Of a DNA stretch of 64,000 bases, positions 11,365 through 22,163 are shown one piece after another. The stretch is from the NCBI GenBank assembly GCA_023376005.1, contig CM042145.1, positions 57,770,540-57,834,539 on the forward strand, written 5' to 3'. The first letter of the stretch is position 1. Each line of letters begins with the position of its first letter. The stretch comes from Doryteuthis pealeii. Taxonomy: Eukaryota > Mollusca > Cephalopoda > Myopsida > Loliginidae. The notes under the pieces are model-generated. The model was not told the DNA's origin. It did not search any database and was given only the letters and a program-made list of their open reading frames with translations. Both the position numbers and the translations under genes were made by a program.

Positions 11365-11688
11365 CTACAAATTAAATGTATATATATATATATGGTACAG
11401 TAGTTCACTTTTCTTTATACTGATAGTATGTCCAAATGATTTTGATGTCTCAAAGAATTTATCAAGAATGGTCTGGATGTCTTCTAGGCTGTGTACTAAT
11501 AGGGTGGCATCATCTGCAAAGAGAAGATCCTGCTCTAGCTGCAAGGAAATTTTTGACCTAGCTTTAAAACATTGCTGATTGTATAGGCCACCACTTGTTG
11601 TTTGGAATTTGAGATTTATTCTTTCACTTAGATCTGAGAATGCATAGCAAAAAAAACCCCAATGCAAATCGAAGTGGAGCAAGAACAC
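11365..11688 (-). pseudogene. non-LTR retrotransposon reverse transcriptase fragment
   Basis: The 107-residue minus-strand frame contains QDLLFADDATLLVHS, with the catalytic F-A-D-D box at residues 57-60 (genomic 11520-11509). Next come a helix, ILDKFFETSKSFG, and TISIKKSELL, the usual palm-domain order in LINE reverse transcriptases. Residues 20-50 (DLSERINLKF, SGGLYNQQ, FKARSKI) fit the stretch before the box. The N-terminal fingers and everything after the KKSELL block are missing, and the fragment ends at a TA tract on one side and a TA tract at 11698 on the other. It may belong to the same family as the LINE tails at 15700 and 58450, but they do not overlap, so this is untested. Confidence 0.85.
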
Positions 11689-11696
11689 ATAGGTCT

Positions 11697-11697
<1 letters not shown>

Positions 11698-11737
<40 letters not shown>

Positions 11738-11829
11738 GCTAAAGAAAAAGGCCTAAAAAATCTGTCATGTGTGTGTGTGTGTGTGTGTGTGTGTGAGTGT
11801 GTGTATGTGTGCGTGTATATCTATCTATC

Positions 11830-11885
<56 letters not shown>
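11698..11885. repeat. compound microsatellite TA / GT / CT
   Basis: TA tract at 11698-11734, GT tract at 11767-11819 and CT tract at 11833-11885. Open frames across it are low-complexity artefacts. Confidence 0.95.
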
Positions 11886-11888
<3 letters not shown>

Positions 11889-12231
11889 ACATATATTATT
11901 TCTAATTTTGTTTTCTATCATCTCTGTTCTATAATAGTTGTTGTATTTAGTGCATGAAATTGATAAACAAATGTTAATGGATATTAAGTAGGATTATTTT
12001 CTTAGATAATTATATTCATAAGTAATATGGAATCCTGGTAATTTTGTTTATTTATATATGCATGTGTGTGCGTGCGTGTGTGAGTGTGTAAAACCTTTTG
12101 TAACATTATTTGACCTGATTTGTGGATTTTTTAAAACTTAATAATTTAGGTTTTATATTGGGACTGTTTTTGTTTCGGAGCACCAAGTGCTTTTTTAGAA
12201 AATAGTTGTTAGATCCATCTAACAGATTCAC

Positions 12232-12235
<4 letters not shown>
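11886..12235. other. AT-rich spacer
   Basis: No gene. A short GT/GC-alternating stretch occurs near 12060-12090. Confidence 0.5.

Positions 12236-12285
<50 letters not shown>
12236..12285. repeat. (TA)n microsatellite
   Basis: A pure TA tract directly upstream of a truncated SINE-1 body. Confidence 0.95.
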
Positions 12286-12287
<2 letters not shown>

Positions 12288-12304
12288 GGAGTAAAATATG
12301 GAAA

Positions 12305-12440
12305 GGAATGGAACTGATGGTAGGTGTGGTGTTCCTCCTCAGGTGCAAAAAACAATCTCTCTGGTCCAGTGCTAGTGAAAAGGTAATAGACTCCCTCGCT
12401 TTCTACCTGATACCAACATTAAGCCACTTTTGAAGTTAAT
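12305..12440 (+). repeat. SINE-1 body, head missing
   Basis: Contains GATGGTAGGTGTGGTG, CAAAAAACAATCTCTCTGG and AGACTCCCTCGC, the SINE-1 body and 3' end in plus sense. The tRNA head is replaced by the TA tract at 12236-12285. Confidence 0.8.
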
Positions 12441-12582
12441 ACTTTTAGTTTTGATCCTTTTTAAATTTTAAAATTAAACATTTAAATTAAGTCATGCTCA
12501 GTTGAGAAATTTACATAAAAAGGAAAGGATCGCTAGACTCATGTCGAGATTATTTTTTCTTAATTATTTATAATTATTCTTT

Positions 12583-12925
12583 CTTAATTATTATTATTAT
12601 TATTATTATTATTTATTACTTTTGAGTTTTCACATCATTAGCATTAGCTGATGGTCTTTCACTGGAGTCTGAGTGACAGCAAGTCTCCTCAGGTCTCCAG
12701 GACTCTTCTGAGTATTCTGGCAGATTGCAGCAGTGCAGTGTTCTGAATGGTTTCAATTCTTCCTCTGATTTCCAAATTTTCCAAACCCTTTTCCAATCCT
12801 TTTGGGACCGTTCCAAGTGCACCAACTACAATTGGTATCACTTTGACTTTCATATTCCATAACTTTTTCAGTTCTCTGGCAAGGTCTAGGTATTTGTCCA
12901 TTTTTTTCATTTTCTTTTAGCTTCA
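12583..12925 (-). pseudogene. R4/Dong-like LINE 3' end in a TAA tract
   Basis: On the minus strand, from about 12910, the frame reads KYLDLARELKKLWNMKV, IPIVVGALGTVPKGLE, IRGRIETIQNTALLQS and ARILRRVLET, then shifts frame. The same blocks recur at 34.6 and 35.5 kb and at 37.1 kb (minus). In the longer copies this part lies C-terminal to a CCHC-like knuckle and a restriction-like-endonuclease-type R-P-D motif, which fits the R2/R4 group. The plus-strand left edge is an ATT tract (12583-12612), which is the element's TAA tail. A second short ATT tract flanks the other side near 12931. Dong-type elements are known to insert in TAA repeats, which agrees. 5'-truncated and inactive. Confidence 0.75.
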
Positions 12926-13600
12926 CTGTATTATTATTATTTTTTTTTCTAGATTATTTCTAATTATTCTTTTCATTTCTTCAATTTTGTGTGTGCATAT
13001 TTTTTTTTTTTAATGTCATTTTAAGGTATTTTTGTATGTGTACCTTTTTTGGTACTTTCTTTATTGTGCAAATGGTGTTGGTTATTTTGTGTTTAACTGG
13101 ATCTAACACAAAATGACTTATATGGAGCACCTAGTGAGTAATTTATTACATCACAATGACGTGTCCATGTCAAATAGAAGTAAACCACAGGAAGAAGAAA
13201 TGAGAAGAAACATTTTGGTTGTTGACATTTTCCTCAACAGATATCCATGTTGCCATTTATGCTTTTCAAATGTCAAATTTTAGGGAGAGTTACTTCATAG
13301 GTTTCTATTATGATAATGCTGTCATCTGACATTACACCTTTCTTTATTATGAAGCAGAATTGAAAAACACAATAAATCCAACAATTTTCTCACTGGATAT
13401 TTTGATTTTTGTGATAAATACAATCTGTCAAGGTACGATAACAAAATGTACCTGTAGTTATTAACTAAGACAGTTTTGTTGTGACACAAGGCCAGAAATA
13501 TAGGACACTCTGTGAGAATCAATTTCATTACTAATGGTCTATTCGTCAAGCTTTCTAACCATATGTAAGCCTAAAAATACTAAGCACTCTATTGGCAGGA
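12926..13600. other. spacer
   Basis: AT-rich and unique-looking. The stretch near 13482 (ACACAAGGCCAG) is a weak trace of a repeat motif I associate with cephalopods, also seen at 58055. No gene. Confidence 0.45.
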
Positions 13601-14101
13601 TGAATAGACTGATTGTATCTCTTGAAGAGGATTAAGACCCCACCCACCCATTCCAAAGGGGGACATCCTGATTATGAAAATAAACTCCATCTGATGTGGA
13701 GGTTCCAATTTTGAAAATTAGGGGTGTATGGGGAATCTATTCATTGCCATTATTCCCAAGTCCACCCTGGAATGGAATGGAAGGTAGCTGTTAGGGTCCC
13801 ATTTATGGGTTAAATAGATCTGTTTAAAAATGATTTGTATTCAATAGCACTGATAGAAAAAAATGATTTGTATTCAATAGCACTGATAGAAAAAAATGAT
13901 TTGTATTCAATAGCACTGATAGAAAAAAATGATTTGTATTCAATAGCACTGATAGAAAAAAATGATTTCTATTCAATAGCAATGATAGAAAAAAATTAAA
14001 AAAAACAACTCTTAAGAAAATACTGCATCACAAATTTAAAGCATATTATAACCCTAGACAGGTTAATATGCCATCAAAATCAATCAATCAATCAATCGAT
14101 C
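13601..14101 (+). repeat. REP-3 copy with expanded middle
   Basis: Front blocks at 13695-13810 (GAGGTTCCAATTTTG, GTTAGGGTCCCATTTATGGG), then a 33-bp minisatellite at 13825-13997, then the hairpin tail at 14047-14101 ending in AATC repeats. The expansion sits exactly in the variable middle of the element. Confidence 0.8.
13825..13997. repeat. 33-bp minisatellite, five copies
   Basis: The block TGATTTGTATTCAATAGCAC starts at 13831, 13864, 13897, 13930 and 13963, an exact 33-base period. The last copy has two changes. Confidence 0.95.
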
Positions 14102-14154
14102 ATAAAAATACTAATCTTAGATTTGACTTGAGGCTGTAAGTATATATTTACCCA

Positions 14155-14395
14155 AACCTCTTCTCTATGGGGAGGATGTGATGCAAGGTCAGTTTATAAA
14201 TGGAGTAAAGCTGGTTTGAATTCAGAGTTTTCCTTCTCTTAGTTTGGTTGCCTAAACAAGTCTAAAGAATCCAGTCTGCCCTACCATAGCCGGGGGTGGA
14301 GTGGGAGGGTGGTGGTGGGAGACAACAGATGGATTCATGCTTTTTCAAAAAAGCATTAGCATGAAGTGAAATGCAAACAGCCTCATCCAGGATTG
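14155..14395 (-). repeat. SINE-2 copy, variant-b tail, head lost
   Basis: Minus-strand SINE-2 body with the variant-b tail (GGATGTGATGCAAGGTC). It stops near 14393 before the tRNA part, where a REP-3 hairpin tail (minus, 14392-14445) begins. Confidence 0.7.
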
Positions 14396-14445
14396 GTTTC
14401 TTTGTTTAATGGCATATCAACCTTTGTGGATTATTTGATACCAAA
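14392..14445 (-). repeat. 3' hairpin tail module, minus strand
   Basis: TTTAATGGCATATCAACC followed by GGATTATTTGATACC; the second arm is degenerate. It directly abuts the SINE-2 at 14155. Confidence 0.55.
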
Positions 14446-14922
14446 GCCATTTTTGTAGGATAACAGTAGTTGTATTATTTAACCCATAGCTGAGGGGAGG
14501 ATGAGAGGCGTTTATACCTTTTCCAAGGATATCATTTTGAAAATAAACTTAATAGAATGACTGGGATTTGAAAAAAATTCAGTCAACCAATTCTTCTGTT
14601 TTCTCAAATTGCCAACATCACTGATGCATTTGGATCATTTGGATTATTCGGACTATTGTCCTCATCTTTATTGTTATCTACACAACATTTTGGCCGATGT
14701 GCCCTCCGGCCTAATTCGGGTATTTCTGTTCTTGGACTCTGGAACCTTCTCTTCGAACTCCCAAACGTTCTTGTTGAATTCAGAGAAATGACTAATGCAT
14801 TATCTTGAATTCATTCTTGAATGGATTTGCCGTTGGATGAAGTAGGTTAGACTGTACCTACCTTTAACCAAAATTGTAGAAATTATTTATTAATTTTAAG
14901 AAAGAAAATAACATGTAAGTAA
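14446..14922. other. spacer, nothing recognised
   Basis: Mostly unique-looking sequence, with a short diverged SINE-2 piece near 14480-14540. The frame at 14609-14791 shows no recognisable domain. Confidence 0.45.
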
Positions 14923-15160
14923 AATCAGCAGAGTGGCCTATTGTTGATACTAGCTGGACAACAGAGGGAGTCTATCCCCTTTTCACTGATGCTAGACCAG
15001 AGAGATTGTTTTTGTGTCTGTGGTGGAGTACCACACCAACAATCAGCTCCCATTCTACAGTACAGATCCAAGCTGTGTTACATATATGCTGAGTTGGCAA
15101 TTGAAAGCAGAACCGTATGTTTCCTAGGTGGATGCTCTACTGAATGAGCTAAACCAGCCG
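14923..15160 (-). repeat. SINE-1 copy, full length, diverged
   Basis: Minus-strand SINE-1. The head at the right end reads TTTAGCTCATTCAGTAGAGC on the minus strand. It is more diverged than the copies at 7381 and 39778. Confidence 0.85.
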
Positions 15161-15539
15161 TATTACTCACTAAATGGTTATTCTTTTCTACTTATTTTAT
15201 AATTCTCCTGGACTTTTCAATTTCAGTATATCATAATATGTATTATAATGTTTAGTGTACATGCCATGAATGCTGCTGCCAGCTATATTCAAGATTTGTA
15301 ATTGAATTCACTAAATTAATTGGAATATTTATTTATTAGTAATATATCATAAAAAAACAACATATAGATATCGGTAAATACATAACAAGGAGAAAAATAA
15401 ATTATTTATAATTAACTTAAATTGTAATATGTAAGTAAATGTATGTAAGTAAATGTAAGTAAATTTATTTACTTAATTAATATTTAATACAATTATATAT
15501 AATTTATTTATTCATTTGTTTTAATATCTACAAATTGTT
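15161..15539. other. AT-rich spacer with GTAA repeats
   Basis: Contains short TGTAAGTAAA repeats near 15430-15465, which recur near 16840-16900. No gene. Confidence 0.5.
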
Positions 15540-15699
15540 GGAGGTATGTGGTATAATGGTTAGAGTCATAGGAAATAGACTTGTTGATCTGAGTTCAAAT
15601 CCTGGACGAAGCTACAATTTGCATAGTGCTAATACCCTTGGGAAAGGTATGAATCCAACTATTCTACCTCCAGCTATAGGTATATAGTAGGTAGACTGG

Positions 15700-16432
15700 G
15701 ACCGCAGAATCGCCAGAGTGGCAGTAGTTATGACCAAACTGACCCAGAGAGTCTGGGACAGACAATGCCAGCCTTACCAAGAGAACCAAACTGCATATCT
15801 ACAAAGCATGCATTATCAGTACTCTCCTCTACAGTAGCGAAGCCCGGATCACATACTCATGCCACGAGAGGAAACTGGAAAATTTCCACCTCAGATGCCT
15901 ACACTGCATCCTATGCATATGTTGGCAGGACAAAGTGCCAAACATAGAAGTGCTGGAATGAGCAAACATGAAAAGCATGTCCACCATCATCTGCAAGAGA
16001 TGCCTACATTGGCTTGGTCACGTCAGGAGGATGGACAAAGGCTGCATCCCCAAAGACCTACTGTACCGTGAATTAGCAGAGGGCACCTGACCAGTAGGGA
16101 GTTTACATCTGCGCTTTAAAGATGTCTGTAAGAGAAACATGAAGACATGCTACATTAACACCAACACATGAGAGGCTTGTGCAGAAGACCGTGTGACCTG
16201 GTGACTCCTCGTCAGACAAGGAACAAAAAGGAGTGAAAAAAGAGAGGAAAGAAGCTGCCACAGAAAAGAGAGCCAAAAGGTAGGAGAGACAACAGCAACT
16301 CCAGCAAGCATCACTGTTTGTTTGCAGTCACTGCACCAGAGATTGCCATTCAAAAATAGGTCTGTTCAGCCACTCACACAGTTGCAGATAAAAAAAAAGA
16401 AACTAGTAGACGGAAGGATGCCAACAAAAATA
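15700..16432 (+). pseudogene. LINE 3' end with C-terminal zinc finger
   Basis: The conceptual plus-strand protein has KRTKLHIYKACIISTLLYSS, SCHERKLENFHLRC, CICWQDKVPN, LHWLGHVRRMDKG and PKDLLYRELAEGT. These are the blocks that follow the reverse transcriptase in many invertebrate LINEs. It ends in VCSHCTRDCHSKIGLFSH, a C2H2-like zinc finger, with the stop at 16389-16391 and an A-rich end. There is a frame change near 15765 and in-frame TGA stops, so it is dead. The 7-bp repeats AGACTGG at 15693-15699 and 16433-16439 look like the target-site duplication, making it a 5'-truncated insertion into SINE-2. Confidence 0.85.
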
Positions 16433-16530
16433 AGACTGGTCTCTTTAACTTTGGTTAGGCAATCAATCTAGGAGAAGGAAAACTCTTAATTTAAACCTGC
16501 TAAACTCCACTTGGGGTGGTCACTACTAGA

Positions 16531-16727
16531 GTAAAGTCGTAGGGGTGGCCTAAAGTTGGTATCAGTCAATCAGCGAGGGAGTCTATCCCCTTTTCACTAG
16601 CGCTAGACCAAGGAAACTGTTTTTGCATCTGAGGTTGAGTGCCACACCTACCATCAGCTCCTTACTTTACCGCACAGATCATACGCTGAGTTGGCGAGGG
16701 CTGGTATCGAACGCTCTACCGACTGAG
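16531..16727 (-). repeat. SINE-1 nested in SINE-2
   Basis: Minus-strand SINE-1 lacking the segment with CCTGTGCTACTC and the CACAAGGTTCC part of the head. It interrupts the SINE-2 tail between CTACTAGA and GGCTGTCCTAATTAG. Confidence 0.85.
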
Positions 16728-16765
16728 GCTGTCCTAATTAGTGATCTATTTGACTAATCTAAAAT

Positions 16766-17017
16766 TTATTTATTTTTTCGTATATTTATTTTATATATAT
16801 TCAAGATATATGTTAGTAGATTAACTTAAATTGTAATTGGTAAATAAATGTAATGTGATATGTAAGTAAACTGATGTAATAAATTGTAATATGTAGGTGT
16901 ATTTAAAGATTAACTTAAATTATTCATTTATCAGGAATATATTATTAAAGACAAACATCTGAATATGGGTAAATACATAACACAAGGAGAAATTTTAAAA
17001 CATTAAATAATGTTATA
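16766..17017. other. AT-rich spacer
   Basis: AT-rich with GTAA-type short repeats. No gene. Confidence 0.5.
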
Positions 17018-17275
17018 TAAGTCAGTTCAGCACAGTTGATAGAGCACCTGCCTAGTAATTGCAAGGTCCCTAGTTTGATATTGGACTCTGTCAACTCAGT
17101 GTATGAGTAGCAAAGATTGGGTAAGCTGATCTGTGTGGTAAAGTGAGGAGATAACGGTAGGTTATCACAGCAAAAAAAAAAAAATAATAATCTCCCTGGT
17201 CTAGTGTTAGCAAAAAGGGGATGGACTCCCTCGTTGTCCGGCTGATAGACCACTCTGGCAACTTTACTTTTTTAT
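17018..17275 (+). repeat. SINE-1 copy, full length, diverged
   Basis: Plus-strand SINE-1. The head reads AGTTGATAGAGCACCTGCC, then a decayed B box (AGTTTGATATTGG). The body has GGTCTAGTGTTAGC and the 3' end has GACTCCCTCGTTGTC. The minus-strand frames here are shadows. Confidence 0.85.
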
Positions 17276-17424
17276 ATTTCATATTCAGAAAAATAAATGA
17301 AAAGGGAGGATTAAAAATAGAATCACATGTAAAAATTATTTGTTTTACAGTTTTTAAAATGGTAGAATTTTATGAATTAAAATCTATATATGAAAAAATG
17401 GTGCATTTTTGCCATTTTACTTTT

Positions 17425-17545
17425 CTCGGTTTAGCTCGGTTGGTAGAGTATCTGCCTCAGAATCACAAGGTTCTGGGTTTGATTACGGCCCTCATCAACT
17501 CAGCGCATCTGAGTGGCAAAGTGAAGAGCTGATGGTAGGTGTTCA
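17425..17545 (+). repeat. SINE-1 head fragment
   Basis: Begins with a well-preserved head (TAGCTCGGTTGGTAGAG; B box GGGTTTGATTACGG) and stops after GATGGTAGGTGT. The 3' half is missing. Confidence 0.8.
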
Positions 17546-17730
17546 TTTTTATAATTAATAAATCAATTTAAAAAAAATTATATTTAAATTTAGGCTTTGT
17601 TTTTTAAAATAATGACAATTTACTATTTACAATTTTAAAAAATTAAATGTTAATAAAAAGGGAAGGTGCTGTCATACTGAAATTTTGGCCACACCTATAT
17701 TATAACAATGAAAATTCGATCCTAGACAAA

Positions 17731-17879
17731 TAAGGTGCAGGGGAGATAACTTTGTAATGTTTAATTTTCGGACTTTGTAAACATAATGCAAGGGAGATAA
17801 CTTTGTAAAGTTCAATTTCCAGACTATGTAAATACGATGCAGGGGAGGTAACTTTGTAATGTTTTATTTTCGGACTTCC
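17731..17879. repeat. minisatellite of about 52 bp, three copies
   Basis: The block GCAGGGGAGATAACTTTGTA, followed by a TTTCGGACT-type block, repeats three times at about 52-base spacing with small changes. It includes the GGGAGATAAC motif common in molluscan DNA. Confidence 0.85.
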
Positions 17880-18370
17880 TATCTAAAAAATCGTATTCTT
17901 TTATAAATATTTAAAATTTAAATGAAGACTTGTGAAGAGCTGAGCAACTTATATAATAAAGTAATAATCCAGACAATTTGAGAAACAATAATTATCAATC
18001 CAGTCTTGAAACCTTTTTAATGAAGTGTTTTTGGTGAAACATTGAATTTATTCTACAAACCCAGCAAACCTCCGTTCTTACCAGAAGCGACTTTTCCTTT
18101 TTCCTCAACTAAGAATTAATCTTAAAAGTAAGGATTGAGCACCTGCAAGATAAAAAATTAAAAAACATTTTTTTTACTTGTAACAGTGCAGCTTCACAAC
18201 AACTTAAAAAATAAATTTCAGGGGTGCCTAGAACAATGGAAAACTCTCAAGAATAAGTGTTGAATATTCAAGAGGATTATTTTAAAGATAATTAATGTTT
18301 TCATAACACTAGGTCTGGATTTTTGGTCAAGGTTTGGTGGTTATTTTGTATTTCTAAGTTCCAAATTATT
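17880..18370. other. spacer
   Basis: No recognisable repeat family or gene. Confidence 0.5.
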
Positions 18371-18791
18371 ATTATTATTTATTGGCGTATTTTGCGTAAT
18401 ATTTTGTGCTGAAGATCACCACTTGTATTTATAGACTGTTCCAAAACAGCAGAATTGGCCAATTGATTGAATCGGGCAATAAAAAACGCCCAAACGTATT
18501 TAATTTATTATTTAAAGGAATTGAAAAATTGTCGGACAAATGCTCGCTGGATGCACAGATAAGGATTATACAACTCTCTAAGCACGGATCAGCTGACAAG
18601 GATTAAAACTGATACTACATCTTTCTACTTCAAGAAAGGATCAAACTAAATGCCACAAGGGATTTCCACTGTAAACCTACTTTCAACTACAGCCCTAAAA
18701 TGGCTTCACGAATCTTAACTTTATCAGCTCTTTGGCAAGATACAAGTTATTATTATTATTATCATTATTTCCGAGTTTTTCGCACCTGTGG

Positions 18792-18830
<39 letters not shown>
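18371..18830. repeat. unknown insert flanked by ATT tracts
   Basis: A stretch of about 380 bases (18385-18755) is bounded by short ATT tracts (18365-18380 and 18750-18770) and then a longer one at 18792-18829. It holds a 66-codon plus-strand frame (18406-18606; NKKRPNVFNLLFKGIEKLSD) that I do not recognise. The setting resembles the TAA-targeted LINE fragments elsewhere, but none of their conserved blocks is present. Confidence 0.45.
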
Positions 18831-18833
<3 letters not shown>

Positions 18834-19074
18834 TGTTGACGACCTGTATTACTTGTTATAAAAGTAAGCAACCAAAATCAAACTAAGCCAAGCTTAATAA
18901 ATGATTACACATTGTCATGGAAAGTTTAAGAGTGATCTAAGACTTTTCTTAAACCAATTATAAATAGATCTGGTACTTCTAAAAAGTGATGGTCCCAGGT
19001 GGAATATGATGACATTTGTGTAAGCTTAATGGAATATGCAGTCTTTATAGTGACCTCGAAGTTTTTCAAACTGA

Positions 19075-19188
19075 ATTTATTTATTTCAAGTATTCCTATC
19101 TAATACAAATAATTTGTGCACAGTTGTATAATTTCGAGTATTCCTATCTAACACCAATAATATGCAAGTAATTATATACTTTCAAGTA

Positions 19189-19236
<48 letters not shown>

Positions 19237-19303
19237 CCTTAGTAACTATTAATAATACAAATAATTTTCACACATCTATATTGTTTCAAGTATTCCTATC
19301 TAA
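19075..19303. repeat. array of 50-bp AT-rich units
   Basis: TATTCCTATCTAA plus ACAAATAAT with a TTTCAAG lead-in occurs near 19092, 19138 and 19290, with an AAT tract at 19191-19236 inside. The Helitron starts inside the last unit. Confidence 0.8.
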
Positions 19304-19764
19304 TCTATATATAATGGAGATAGACTGCATTTTTGTCTGAAGCCGTAACTACGTCACGGCTGACGTCACATATTCCAAACTAAATTCTAGCGTTTATCAA
19401 TGAGAACCTAATTTGTAATCAATTTATGTTATACATAATATTAAAGGAACAAATTGCTTTATATACAAGTATTAAGATGCGTTTGTAATATTTGCTGGTT
19501 TGTAATATTTGCATAGCCAATTTTCAACGAATCTTTTAATAAATGCATGTTTAGTTCTAAACAGTTTCTAATTGATATTTTAATTTTTATTTGTATTTAT
19601 AATTATTTCATATATAAAGTTTTGCGAGAAATTAATTTAAAAATAAAGATACAGCTACTAATTTCAATCTTACGTTAAATTATTAGTTATGGTCTTTTGT
19701 CCGTGACTACTCCCGTTTTCGTTGCGGTAAAAAAAAAAAATATTTTTAAAGTTTTAATAGAGTT

Positions 19765-20515
19765 AATTTTTAATGAAAAAATTTATAGATAAAATTTATT
19801 TTTAATTTTCGCGGCACCTTCACAAATATAACAAGTATTTTTTATTTCAAATTATTTTATTTCTATTAGGAATTTTAAAAAATTTATAGATAAAATTTAT
19901 TTTTTATTTTCGCGGCACCTTCACAAATATAACAAGTATTTTTTATTTCAAATTTTATTATTCCTATTAGGAATTTAAAAAAAATGTTTACATTTATTTT
20001 TAATTCAAAATTTGTTTACGGTTATTCCATATAACTAATATTAAAATTAAAATAACAACCAGTTCTGAGCGATGCTTTTCCGCTAAATATGATGACCGTG
20101 ATTTATTTAGAAATTAAGAAATATCTTTTAATTTTAATTTGTCATAAATTCCCTTACAGAAACAGACGACAAAAAACAAAAAAAAAATGATTTTACGTGT
20201 TTGTTTTTTTTAACACTTAGCGCTTCTTTCTTAAACTAAAAATTAATCTTTATTTTTATCATAATTGACGCAATACTTTTAAAATTCATTATTCAACAAT
20301 GTTTAACCGAAGTTTGGTTTGTATAAACAAAAGCGGTGATAAAAAAAAAGAAGTCCCCTACCTAATCGATTTACAATAACAAATGATACAAACACCATGA
20401 AAAAATTTATAGATAAAATTTATTTTTAATTTTCGCGGCACCTTCACAAATATAACAAGTATTTTTTATTTCAAATTTTATTATTCCTATTAGGAATTAA
20501 AAAAAGATGTTTACT
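19765..20515. repeat. three direct copies of a segment of about 110 bp inside the Helitron
   Basis: The block TTTTCGCGGCACCTTCACAA, followed by ATATAACAAGTATTTTTTAT and TTCCTATTAGGAATT, occurs near 19807, 19908 and 20432. The first two are adjacent; the third lies about 520 bases on. Confidence 0.9.
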
Positions 20516-20754
20516 TTTATTTTTAATTCAAAATTTGTTTACGGTTATTTCATATTACTAATGTTATTTTTCATCATTTATTTAAATTAATTGTAGCGAG
20601 AAATTAATAGTATTTTGTTCAATGTTTAAACAATGTTTAAACAATACACATTCATCAATAAGAGGATTACTATTCTGTATTAGATGATTGAAAATAGCAT
20701 TTTACTCCGAGTTTATATAAATTTTGTTTTGTTTTTAAAAATTAAATAAATAAA

Positions 20755-21800
20755 ATTATTCGTCGGACTTGAGCATCTGAAACCCCCCATCTAAAATGTT
20801 TTAAATCTTTTTTCTTTTTCTTCAATGGATTATTATCGATTACACACCAATCTATCAGATTGTAAAAAAAAGAATTCAAAAAAGTTATTTATTTTTCGAG
20901 TTTTCTGGGGTGCTCAGTTCCCCGTATAAGTTTATTGTAAATCGATCCCCCATATCGGAACCGCTAAAAAATTTTTTTTTTTTTTTTTTTTTTTCCTTCA
21001 ATGGATTGTTATCGATTACACACCAATCTATCAGATTGTAAAAAAACAAAAAAGCGCCTGATTCAAAAATAAAGAACTTTTTAGTTCTTTATTTTTTGAG
21101 TTTTCAGGGGTGCTCATTTCCCCGTATAAGTTTATAGTAAATCGCTCCCCCTATATCGGAACCACTCTACCTTAACAGTTGGGCTGAATTTGCACAAAGG
21201 TGTCAAAATTAAGGTGACATTGAAAAAAACAGAACCCACAAATTTTGTTATAAAACTGTTAATTGTAACTAGGGGGGTTTAGGGTTAGGATTTGAGGTTA
21301 GGGTTGGTGTTGGGGTTTAAGGTTAGTTTAATGGGAAAATAAATAAATAATTTGGGTTCTGTTTTTTCTGGGCCACCCTAACTTTGACACGTTTGCGCCA
21401 GTTTCCTTTTGAGCGGTTCTGATATGGGGCAGCGATTTACTATAAACTTATATGTCGGCATGAGCACCCCTGAAAACTCAAAAAATAAAGAACATTTAAG
21501 AATTTTTTTAAAAACCTGATAGATTGGTGTGTAATCGATAATAATCCATTGAAGGAAAACAAAAAAATAAATAAATGAATAAATTTTGTAGCGGTTCTGA
21601 TATGGGGGATCGATTTACGATAAACTTATACGGGGAACTGAGCACCGCGAAAAATAAAAACTTTTTTGAATTTTTTGTTCTTTACAATCTGATAGATTGG
21701 TGTGCAATTGATAATAATCCATTAAAAGAAAGAAAAAAAAATTAAAAACAAAAATTTTAGATGGGGGGTTTCCAGATGCTCAGGTCTGCCAATTATTCAA
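20755..21800. repeat. palindrome of about 1 kb inside the Helitron
   Basis: The left arm (20755-21200) and right arm (21390-21800) are imperfect reverse complements. Each arm has two tandem copies of a unit that runs from GATTATTATCGATTACACAC to CATATCGGAACCGCT (left sense). The outermost blocks GAGCATCTGAAACCCCCC and the reverse of GGGGGGTTTCCAGATGCTC also match. The centre is the MITE-like piece at 21200-21390. Confidence 0.85.
21200..21390. mobile_element. MITE-like core with telomere-like repeat
   Basis: Ends 21200-21238 (GTGTCAAAATTAAGG...) and 21353-21390 (...CCCTAACTTTGACAC) are inverted repeats with mismatches. The centre holds degenerate TTAGGG copies, then TTAGTTTAATGGGAAAATAA. The same centre occurs in reverse in the MITE at 46672-46882, so the two belong to one related group. 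Confidence 0.65.
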
Positions 21801-22163
21801 TTTAATGCTTACTTTAATGGATATAAAATTTATTAAATCTCTAAGAAAATGAATTAAGAGTGTAACAACATATATTATATTCATTAATTTATTGTACAAA
21901 CATTTTTACATAAACTAGCAAAAAATGCCATCTGGGCGGTTATAAAAATTAATTTTTGAAAGATATTGTCTGAGTTAAAATTTCCATATAAGAGGGTTTG
22001 TATTATCGGTAAAATCATCAAATTTATTAAAGGAGTAAAGAAAAATGAAACCATTTGAAATGGAAACTTACTTCTGTCCCCCTCAAATCAAAATGTTGCA
22101 TGCATCTATTGATTATTAATCAAATAATATTTTTATCAATGACTGTGTTTTGATGTAAGCAGT

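Larger units (their letters stand above)
15540..16765 (+). repeat. SINE-2 copy split by a LINE and a SINE-1
   Basis: The SINE-2 front lies at 15540-15699 (B-box GAGTTCAAATCC). It resumes at 16433 (CTTTAACTTTGGTTAGGC) and ends at about 16765 (TAATTAGTGATCTATTTGAC). A LINE tail occupies 15700-16432 between copies of AGACTGG, and a SINE-1 occupies 16531-16727 inside the SINE-2 tail. The order of insertion is therefore readable. Confidence 0.85.

Noticed and set aside
18406..18606. 66-codon plus-strand frame between ATT tracts
   Set aside because: Normal-looking composition, but no domain and no LINE block; kept only as part of an unknown insert.
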